Shown here one piece after another: positions 1 to 5,087 of a stretch of DNA of 6,682 bases (position 1 is its first letter; each line of letters opens with the position of its first letter). A program made the position numbers and the translations under genes. The stretch spans positions 1 to 6,682 of the forward strand of contig JBKPSJ010000181.1 in the NCBI GenBank assembly GCA_046765875.1, written 5' to 3'. The notes beneath the pieces were generated by a model. The model was given only the letters and a program-made list of their open reading frames with translations. It did not search any database and was not told where the DNA came from. This stretch comes from DASRHY01 sp046765875. Lineage in GTDB: Bacteria; Actinomycetota; Actinomycetes; Propionibacteriales; Kribbellaceae.

Positions 1-1
1 G

Positions 2-106
2 TCGGCGCCTCATCGTTGATGATCGGTGCGATCGCACACCCGACCAGGCCGGGCCTCGCGCCACGGCCGCCTCGGAGACGAAGCGCTCGAACAGCCACAG
101 CGGCAT
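2..106 (-). CDS. Possible partial reading frame, unidentified, running off the window start
   Basis: From an ATG at 106 the minus strand stays open to the window edge, about 35 codons. The first 20 or so codons have G or C at nearly every third position and begin MPLWLFERFVSEAAVARGPA, which reads like real protein and not like an antisense shadow. Towards the window edge codon quality drops. There is no clear ribosome binding site before the ATG, the frame is also open further upstream, and I do not recognise a family. If real, the C-terminus lies outside the window and the gene runs away from the DoxX fragment. It could equally be decayed or chance coding; treat it as a weak call. Confidence 0.2.
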   Translation of the reverse strand, partial: MPLWLFERFVSEAAVARGPAWSGVRSHRSSTMRRR

Positions 107-218
107 CGGAAAATGTCGCGGCGACGCGGCCGGACCGCCGCCGGGCCCTGGCCGGCGTGACGAACACGATGTTCCGCGACCTGGTGATCGCGTCGCTGGC
201 GACGATCTATACCACGGT

Positions 219-437
219 CCGCGGGGCGCCGGCGTCGCCGCATTCTGCGGAACGGTGCTCTACCTGATGATGTGGAGCGTCGCCCTGCCGCCGCAGACCA
301 ACCCGGTGCTCGACGACCACATCCTCGGCGCGCTGACCCTGATCGTGCTGGCCGCCACCTTCGCCGGCAACACCTGGGGCCTGGGCAAGGTCTGGTCCAG
401 CCTCGGCCTCGTCCGCCGCTTCGGCGTACTCAAGTAG
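219..437 (+). pseudogene. DoxX-family membrane protein, C-terminal remnant (probable frameshift/decay)
   Basis: The last 70 or so codons before the TAG at 435 encode two hydrophobic segments (around 230-290 and 320-375) flanking the short polar stretch LPPQTNPVLDDHI. They end in a basic WSSLGLVRRFGVLK tail, the pattern I know from the C-terminus of actinobacterial DoxX-family proteins (usually about 170-200 residues, four membrane helices, probably quinone-linked in the thiosulfate:quinone oxidoreductase branch). Upstream in the same frame there is no stop back to position 3, but the peptide becomes polar and proline/arginine-rich with poor third-position GC. Good third-position GC moves to frame 1 over roughly 112-230. 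This indicates a frameshift near 210-240 and a gene that is broken, or a sequencing error. A GTG at 255 could only give a 60-residue fragment. The stop lies 10 bases before USP1, so the remnant may still be co-transcribed with it. Confidence 0.5.
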
Positions 438-440
438 GGA
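435..440 (+). promoter_or_regulatory. Ribosome binding site that decides the USP1 start
   Basis: TAGGGA at 435-440 overlaps the DoxX-remnant stop codon and sits 7 bases before the ATG at 448. This spacing favours ATG 448 over the adjacent GTG at 445, which would be only 4 bases away. Confidence 0.5.
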
Positions 441-447
441 CGAAGTG

Positions 448-1323
448 ATGACTCACACCACGATCGTGGTCGGAGTCGACGGTGCATGGCGCCGGACCGG
501 AGCGGTCGACTGGGCACTCGACCAGGCGCTCCGGTCCGGCGCCGAACTCCGTCTGGTCCATGTCGTCGACGACCGCTTCGCGCAGCGGGCGGCGTCGTCC
601 GGCGAGACCGTCGGCCCCCACGCCGAGGAGCTGGTCAACACGGTGCGCGACAGTCTGCGCGAGCAGGACGCCGGCACCATCGTCAACGCCGACGCGATGG
701 CCGGCACGCCCGGCACGGTCCTGGCCGACGTCGCACGGTCCGCGTCGCTACTGGTCGTCGGCCGGCGGGGTGTCGGCGCCTTCACCCGGCTGCTGATCGG
801 CTCCACCTCGGAGAACGCGGTGAACCACGCAGACGTACCAGTCGTCGTCGTACCGAACCGCTGGGAGCCCCACAAGCACGCCTATGGTCCGGTGGTCGCG
901 GGTGTCGACAGCGCCAACCCGAGCAGTGCAGCGCTGGAGTTCGCGTTCACCACGGCCGCCGAGCGCTCGGTACCGCTACGTCTGGTCCACTTCTGGGACC
1001 TGCCGGCCGGGTACGTCTGGGATGCGCTGTACTCCACGGAGGAAGCAAAGGCCTGGCGGCAGCGCTGTGAAGCGATGTTCAACGACATCATCGACACCTG
1101 GAGCTCGAAGTACCCCGAGGTCGTCGTCGAGCCGGGCATCTGGCAGGGGCATCCGGTGGAGGGCATCGTCGATGAGGCGGCCGACGTCGACGCCCAGCTC
1201 ATCGTCGTCGGCGGCCGCCGCCACAACCGGCTGACCGGGTTCGTCCTCGGCTCGGTCGCGCGCGGTGTCCTGCACCACGCGACCCGCCCGCTCGCGGTCG
1301 TCCACGACGCGACACATGCATGA
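448..1323 (+). CDS. Universal stress protein, tandem UspA domains (USP1)
   Basis: A 291-residue cytoplasmic protein made of two Usp domains (about residues 4-138 and 146-288), the usual length for tandem actinobacterial USPs. Domain 1 opens with the beta-1 strand TIVVGVDG (D11) and has a complete nucleotide-binding loop, G105-x2-G108-x9-G118-S119, as in ATP-binding USPs of the MJ0577/Rv2623 type. Domain 2 opens with VVAGVDSA (D154), but its loop reads G255-G-R-R258-x9-G268-S269: the second glycine is replaced by arginine, so nucleotide binding there is doubtful. ATG 448 is chosen for its Shine-Dalgarno spacing. The gene follows the DoxX remnant by 10 bases and converges on the sensor kinase, with only 16 bases between the two stop codons. 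USPs of this class are commonly induced by hypoxia, nitric oxide or starvation and are thought to work as ATP-linked signalling proteins; the partner here is unknown. Family assignment is secure, specific role is not. Confidence 0.93.
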   Translation: MTHTTIVVGVDGAWRRTGAVDWALDQALRSGAELRLVHVVDDRFAQRAASSGETVGPHAEELVNTVRDSLREQDAGTIVNADAMAGTPGTVLADVARSASLLVVGRRGVGAFTRLLIGSTSENAVNHADVPVVVVPNRWEPHKHAYGPVVAGVDSANPSSAALEFAFTTAAERSVPLRLVHFWDLPAGYVWDALYSTEEAKAWRQRCEAMFNDIIDTWSSKYPEVVVEPGIWQGHPVEGIVDEAADVDAQLIVVGGRRHNRLTGFVLGSVARGVLHHATRPLAVVHDATHA

Positions 1324-1339
1324 CAAGGCCGGATCGAGA

Positions 1340-3094
1340 TCAGCCGGATTCCGCTGCGTACGGAGCGCGGAGTTCGAGCAGGGTGCCGTGAGGGTGGACG
1401 GCCTCCACCTTCACGGTGCCGCCCAATGCTTCGGCGCGTTCACGCAGATTGCGCAGCCCGCTCCGCCGCCCGGTGTCGGCTAGCCCGATGCCGTTGTCGA
1501 TGATCCGGGCGACCACGTCGTCTCCGGAGATCAGCACCTCGACCTCGACGCGCGACGCCGCCGCATGCCGCACCACGTTCGACAGTCCCTCACGTACCGC
1601 GGCCAGGATCTGCGATCGCACCTTGGCCGGTACGACGCTGTCCAGCGGACCCCGCAGCGTTAGGTCCGGCGTGTAGTCCAGCGTCTCGGCGTACTCGTCG
1701 ACGACCGTGCGTATGTCGGCCCGCAGGGAACTGCGGGCGTCCGGCGGCTGCTGAAGCTCGAAGATCGCCGCTCGGAGGTCGCGGATCGTCGTGTCGATGT
1801 CGGACACCGCCCGCGTGATCCGCTCCTGGCCGTCCGGCCGGACCATCTTCTGCATACCCTGCAGCTGCAGCCCGGTCGCGAACAGCCGCTGGATCACCAC
1901 ATCGTGCAGGTCGCGAGCGATCCGGTCACGATCCTCGAGGACGGCAAGCTGGGCGCGGTCGTTCTGGGCCTCGGCGCGGTCCAGGGCGATCGTCGCCTGG
2001 TTCGCGAACGCCGTGATCAGCTCGGTGCTCTCCGCCTCGCCGGCCAGGAGCTGGTCGCGGTGGGCGGCGACGACGAGGATGCCGCCGCTGGTGCGGTCAC
2101 CCGCAGGCATCGGGACGATGACGGTACGCCCGAGATCCTCGAAGACAGGTAGCGCGGGGACGTCGCCACTCTCCTTCATCGCGCGCTGCAGATTCTCGAG
2201 AACGACGGCATGTCGCTGGCCCAGAACGTCACGCACGAGCGGATGGGATCCAGGCACCCGGACGCCACGTAGCTCGTCGGTCTGTGGCCCGTCGACCGCC
2301 TCGAAGACCAGCTCGTCGCCGTCCACTAGCAGCACCGCCGACGCCGCGCCTTCGGCGACCTCCTTGGCCCGCTGTGCGATCAACTGCAGGGCCTCGCGCG
2401 GGTCGAACTCGTCCATCAGCAACTGCGTGATCTCCGCCGTCGCTTCGAGCCAGCGGCGCCGGCCCTCGGTGTCGGCGTACAGACGGGCGTTGTCGATCAC
2501 CACACCCGCGGCCGCGGCCAACGCGGTGACGACCTGCTCGTCGTCGGCGGTGAAGTCCGCGCCGTCCCGCTTCTCGGTCAGATAGAGATTGCCGAACACC
2601 TGGTCCCGGACCCGCACCGGTACACCGAGGAACGTGTTCATCGGCGGGTGGTTGGCCGGGAAGCCGAACGAGCGCGGGTGCTCGGCGAGGTCGTGCAGCC
2701 GCAGCGGCTCGGGGTTGTCGATCAGCAAGCCGAGGATGCCGTGCCCTTCGGGGTACGGCCCGAGGGCCTCGACCTCGTCCGGAGACAGCCCATGGGTGAC
2801 GAAGTTGGCCAGCCGTTCACCGTCCGGCCGCAGCACACCCAGGGCGCCGTACCGGGCACCGGACAGCTCGCACGCCGCGTACACGATCCGGTCCAGGACA
2901 CTGGTCAGCTCGAGGTCGGAGCCGACCACGACGACCGCGTCCAGCAGCCGGCGCAACCGATCCTGCGAGTCGAGCATCTCGTCGACCCGGCCCAGCAGCT
3001 CCTGCAGCAGCGCGTCCAGCCGTACCCGGGACAGACCCGCGAACTCGAGCGTGCCCCCATCCCAAGGGCCCGCCTCGTCCCCTTCAGTAGTCAT
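1340..3094 (-). CDS. devS: DevS/DosT-like heme-GAF sensor histidine kinase
   Basis: A 584-residue soluble kinase with no membrane segment. Order: short N-terminal helix (about 20-55), GAF-A (about 58-205), GAF-B (about 226-375), HisKA_3 dimerisation/phosphoacceptor helix with H397 in DRDRIARDLHDVVIQRLF, and HATPase_c with N-box E502/N506/H510, G1 box D533-N-G-I-G537, G2 around G546 and G3 near G570-T571. GAF-A keeps FPANHPPMNTFLGVPVRV with H149 and FGNLYLTEK with Y171. These are the residue numbers of the proximal heme histidine and distal tyrosine in M. tuberculosis DevS (from memory). The position of DevS E87 is glycine here (G86, in RYGALGV), as in DosT. The ATG at 3094 is chosen because GGGGTGA lies 8 bases upstream and the numbering then matches DevS; the frame stays open to a GTG at 3184. 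HisKA_3 kinases phosphorylate NarL/LuxR-type regulators, but none is encoded in this window. USP2 lies just upstream on the same strand. Confidence 0.92.
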   Translation of the reverse strand: MTTEGDEAGPWDGGTLEFAGLSRVRLDALLQELLGRVDEMLDSQDRLRRLLDAVVVVGSDLELTSVLDRIVYAACELSGARYGALGVLRPDGERLANFVTHGLSPDEVEALGPYPEGHGILGLLIDNPEPLRLHDLAEHPRSFGFPANHPPMNTFLGVPVRVRDQVFGNLYLTEKRDGADFTADDEQVVTALAAAAGVVIDNARLYADTEGRRRWLEATAEITQLLMDEFDPREALQLIAQRAKEVAEGAASAVLLVDGDELVFEAVDGPQTDELRGVRVPGSHPLVRDVLGQRHAVVLENLQRAMKESGDVPALPVFEDLGRTVIVPMPAGDRTSGGILVVAAHRDQLLAGEAESTELITAFANQATIALDRAEAQNDRAQLAVLEDRDRIARDLHDVVIQRLFATGLQLQGMQKMVRPDGQERITRAVSDIDTTIRDLRAAIFELQQPPDARSSLRADIRTVVDEYAETLDYTPDLTLRGPLDSVVPAKVRSQILAAVREGLSNVVRHAAASRVEVEVLISGDDVVARIIDNGIGLADTGRRSGLRNLRERAEALGGTVKVEAVHPHGTLLELRAPYAAESG

Positions 3095-3102
3095 CCGGCA
3101 AC

Positions 3103-3109
3103 TCACCCC
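3103..3109 (-). promoter_or_regulatory. Ribosome binding site of the sensor kinase
   Basis: On the minus strand GGGGTGA lies 8 bases before the ATG at 3094. It supports the 584-residue start over the GTG at 3184, for which I see no comparable site. Confidence 0.5.
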
Positions 3110-3190
3110 AGCATGGCAGCCCGTCGCAGCATCGCGATAACCGTACGCCGCCGGGCTGACGACCCGCCATGTGCTAATGACCACACACGG

Positions 3191-3988
3191 TCAACGACTC
3201 GGGACCACGGCAACCGGACATGTGGGGAGCACCGTCTGGCTTACTGAGCCCAGTAGAAGGCCTGCGAATCCGACGCGTCCGCGGGTGCCGACCACCACCA
3301 GCGCCGCCTGCTTCGACAACCGGACAAGCTGCTCTCCCGGGTGGCCGGACAGGACCGTCGACTCTACGGGGACATCGGTGGGAAGCCGCGCAAGATCGGA
3401 CAAGTCCACATCGCCCGCGCGGTTGTCGCGGACGGTAGCGATCAGCAAGCTGCCGCGGTGGCGCCGAGTGTGGTCGAGGGCGAAGTCGATCGCCGCGCGG
3501 GCTGTGTCCGAACCGTCATAGCCGACGACGACGAGACCGCCATCGTCCGCGTGCTGGTGCAAATCGTCCGGCCGGACAACGACGACCGGGCATTGCGCAT
3601 GGGCCACCAGAACGACGGCCGTCGAACCGACCAGCACCGTCAGTGTGGCGCCCAGGCCACGACTGCCGATCACGACCGATTCGGCACCACCCGACGCGCG
3701 GTTCAGCACCGGGAACGGGAATCCGTCGACCACGGAGCCGCACACCTCGACGGCTGGTTCGACCTTTCGTGCCAGTTCCACCGCCTCGGCGACGATCTCG
3801 TCCGCTGCTGCGCGTAACCCGGGCGCCACGTCCGACGGTCCGAGCGGGACCTGGAACAGGGGCCAGACGAAGGCATGGATGACGTGCAACTCGACGCGAC
3901 GGGCCACGGCCTCCGCGGCCGCCCAGCTGACCGCATGCTGCGAAGCCACCGATCCGTCCACCCCGGCAACCAGCGGTTTCGCAGACAT
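3191..3988 (-). CDS. Universal stress protein, tandem UspA domains, both ATP motifs intact (USP2)
   Basis: A 265-residue cytoplasmic protein with two Usp domains (about 4-138 and 150-264). Both carry the acidic beta-1 end (VAGVDGS with D11; VVGYDGS with D158) and a complete nucleotide loop: G108-S-R-G111-x9-G121-S122 and G234-T-R-G237-x9-G247-S248. Of the three USPs here it is the only one with two intact ATP-binding signatures, like Rv2623-type proteins. The ATG at 3988 is preceded by GGGAGG about 4 bases upstream, slightly close but good in sequence. It is the first gene of a minus-strand unit, with the sensor kinase starting 96 bases after its stop. This resembles M. tuberculosis Rv3134c-devR-devS with the regulator gene missing. 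Its promoter should lie in the divergent region 3989-4189, where a DosR-like box is centred about 68 bases before its start. A role in the kinase's signalling or stress response is inference from position. Confidence 0.94.
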   Translation of the reverse strand: MSAKPLVAGVDGSVASQHAVSWAAAEAVARRVELHVIHAFVWPLFQVPLGPSDVAPGLRAAADEIVAEAVELARKVEPAVEVCGSVVDGFPFPVLNRASGGAESVVIGSRGLGATLTVLVGSTAVVLVAHAQCPVVVVRPDDLHQHADDGGLVVVGYDGSDTARAAIDFALDHTRRHRGSLLIATVRDNRAGDVDLSDLARLPTDVPVESTVLSGHPGEQLVRLSKQAALVVVGTRGRVGFAGLLLGSVSQTVLPTCPVAVVPSR

Positions 3989-3992
3989 CGGC

Positions 3993-3998
3993 CCTCCC
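3993..3998 (-). promoter_or_regulatory. Ribosome binding site of USP2
   Basis: GGGAGG on the minus strand, 4 bases before the ATG at 3988. It is a strong match to the anti-Shine-Dalgarno sequence with slightly short spacing. Confidence 0.5.
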
Positions 3999-4048
3999 GT
4001 CGGTGAGCGTCTTCAGCGCCACGATGCCGAGCCGGAGGTGCGCCGGCC

Positions 4049-4063
4049 AGGGACGAAGGTCCT
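4049..4063. promoter_or_regulatory. Candidate DevR/DosR-type operator in the divergent promoter region
   Basis: GGGACGAAGGTCCT at 4050-4063 contains the perfect inverted repeat GGAC-n4-GTCC and matches the 14-base core of the mycobacterial DosR box (GGGACTWWAGTCCC) at 11 of 14 positions; 4049 adds one flanking A. It is centred about 68 bases upstream of the USP2 start and about 133 bases upstream of the USP3 start. It fits the presence of a DevS-like kinase, but binding is inferred only, and GC-rich sequence yields some such matches by chance. Confidence 0.42.
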
Positions 4064-4075
4064 GCGCAGACGCAG
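4062..4075. repeat. Inverted repeat CTGCG-CAGA-CGCAG
   Basis: Perfect 5-base arms with a 4-base centre, overlapping the right edge of the DosR-like box. It could be part of an operator or a small hairpin in a transcript. Its core GCGCAGACGC recurs with one change at 4147-4156. Confidence 0.35.
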
Positions 4076-4100
4076 CCTCCTGCCCGTCGTCCGGTGGCCC

Positions 4101-4114
4101 GGGACCCTTCTTCC
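4101..4114. promoter_or_regulatory. Weak DosR-like half-site
   Basis: GGGACCCTTCTTCC matches the DosR core at 9 of 14 positions; only the left half GGGAC is good. It lies 75 bases before the USP3 start and 51 bases, centre to centre, from the better box. DosR-controlled promoters often have several boxes of unequal quality, which is the only reason to list it. Confidence 0.15.
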
Positions 4115-4145
4115 GCAGTACGCATCTCGCGGATCCTCAAGGGGT

Positions 4146-4159
4146 GGCGCAGATGCGCC
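4146..4159 (+). promoter_or_regulatory. Inverted repeat GGCGCA-GA-TGCGCC before USP3
   Basis: A perfect 6-base inverted repeat with a 2-base centre (or a 5-bp stem with AGAT loop in RNA), 30 bases before the USP3 start and upstream of its ribosome binding site. It could be a dimeric regulator's operator or a 5' leader hairpin. No run of T follows, so it is not an intrinsic terminator. Confidence 0.35.
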
Positions 4160-4175
4160 GGAACGTCTTGTCAGG

Positions 4176-4182
4176 AAGGGAG
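4176..4182 (+). promoter_or_regulatory. Ribosome binding site that decides the USP3 start
   Basis: AAGGGAG at 4176-4182 lies 7 bases before the ATG at 4190. The same frame is open to a GTG at 4094, but those 32 codons look unlike a Usp domain and would run through the inverted repeats. Confidence 0.5.
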
Positions 4183-4189
4183 ATCGGCG

Positions 4190-5077
4190 ATGGGTGCCAT
4201 GCCTGGATATGAGCCGATCGCAGTCGAGGCCGACAGCTCAGCGCAAGGTCTCCGCGTGATCGAGTACGCGTGCCGAGAAGCACGCGAAAGCGGTGCCGAC
4301 CTGCTGCTGGTCCGGCCGTATCGCGAGACCGTGCCGTATTCACCGATGATGCCGGTGTCCACTCCCACGGACCTCCGGGACGCCGCGATGGCCGACCTGA
4401 GGGTCGCCATGGACCATGCGTGCAAGCTGGCCGGAGAGGTCGTCGACGGAATCGTCCTGCCTGGACCACGGCACGCGGCCTTGCTCACCGCGGCGGACAG
4501 CGCCCGACTGCTCATCGTCGCCCGGCATCACGCCCATGGCGCGCACCGAGCGATCGCGGCACAGAGCAACCTGAATCTCGCCGGTGAGGCGGACTGTCCG
4601 GTGATCGTCGTACCACCCGGCTGGTCGGCGCCGCCCCGGCCCGGCCCGGTCTACGTGGGCATCGACGGATCGGAGCTCTCCCGCGAGGCGATCGAGTTCG
4701 CCTACACGACCGCCGCCCACCGGCGCGCGCACCTGGTCGTCGTTCATGCCGGGAGGCCAGCCGCCGGCGCGTCCGGGACCACGTCACCCGAGCTGACGGT
4801 CGCCGAGTCGCTGGCCGGGTACGCCGAGCGCTATCCCGAGGTTCGCGTCACCCGGCTGATCACCAGCCAGTCGGTGACCGACGCGCTGGTCGGTGCCTCG
4901 GCCCGGGCCGGGTTACTCGTCGTCGGCGCCCATGCCGGCCGTCTCCCCCACGACCCGAACGCCCGGCATGCCATCGCGGGCGCGAGTTGCCCGATCGCGG
5001 TCGTCAAACACCCCGCCCGCCCCGGCGAGCGGCACAATGAGTTCATGGGAGCCGACGTAGTGGTACCCACCTACTGA
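4190..5077 (+). CDS. Degenerate tandem universal stress protein lacking ATP-binding motifs (USP3)
   Basis: A 295-residue protein with two Usp-fold domains (about 8-142 and 153-274) and a short extra C-terminal tail. Domain 1 has lost the usual GVDGS strand end (PIAVEADSS instead), and its loop region A111-R-H-H114...A124-Q125 has none of the glycines of G-x2-G-x9-G-S/T. Domain 2 keeps VYVGIDGSELS (D159), but its loop reads G246-A-H-A249-x9-R259-H260, again lacking the second glycine and the GS pair. The fold is still evident: LLIVAR/LLVVGA strands before the loops and C-terminal CPVIVV and CPIAVV strands. It is therefore probably a non-ATP-binding, UspA-like member or a pure protein-interaction module. 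Domain 2 shares an EFAYTTAA helix with domain 2 of USP1 (EFAFTTAA), pointing to paralogy. The SulP gene starts 10 bases after its stop, so the two are probably one operon. Confidence 0.88.
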   Translation: MGAMPGYEPIAVEADSSAQGLRVIEYACREARESGADLLLVRPYRETVPYSPMMPVSTPTDLRDAAMADLRVAMDHACKLAGEVVDGIVLPGPRHAALLTAADSARLLIVARHHAHGAHRAIAAQSNLNLAGEADCPVIVVPPGWSAPPRPGPVYVGIDGSELSREAIEFAYTTAAHRRAHLVVVHAGRPAAGASGTTSPELTVAESLAGYAERYPEVRVTRLITSQSVTDALVGASARAGLLVVGAHAGRLPHDPNARHAIAGASCPIAVVKHPARPGERHNEFMGADVVVPTY

Positions 5078-5080
5078 GGA
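5076..5080 (+). promoter_or_regulatory. Ribosome binding site of the SulP gene
   Basis: GAGGA overlaps the USP3 stop codon and lies 7 bases before the GTG at 5088. An ATG at 5080 is in a different frame. The overlap suggests translational coupling. Confidence 0.5.
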
Positions 5081-5087
5081 TGCGACG

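Noticed and set aside
1329..1347. Bulged hairpin considered as a bidirectional terminator
   Set aside because: The stem is broken by an AG bulge, the loop would be only two bases unless pairs open, and no T-run follows on either strand.
1791..2585. Plus-strand open frame (264 codons) opposite the sensor kinase
   Set aside because: Ser/Arg-rich shadow of the GAF and HisKA_3 coding region, whose motifs on the minus strand are unambiguous.
3095..3190. Separate promoter for the kinase in the USP2-kinase gap
   Set aside because: TAnnnT-like hexamers exist (TACGGT on the minus strand), but none has a -35 element at proper spacing, so no call is made.
3199..3212. GGGACC half-site near the end of USP2
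   Set aside because: Only about 8 of 14 core positions match a DosR box and it lies within the final USP2 codons.
3837..3851. Inverted repeat GGTCC-n5-GGACC
   Set aside because: It lies inside USP2 coding sequence and has the opposite half-site order to a DosR box; likely chance in GC-rich DNA.
4003..4212. Plus-strand short frame inside the divergent intergenic region
   Set aside because: Low-quality Ser/Arg/Cys-rich peptide, no good ribosome binding site, overlaps the USP3 start and candidate operators.
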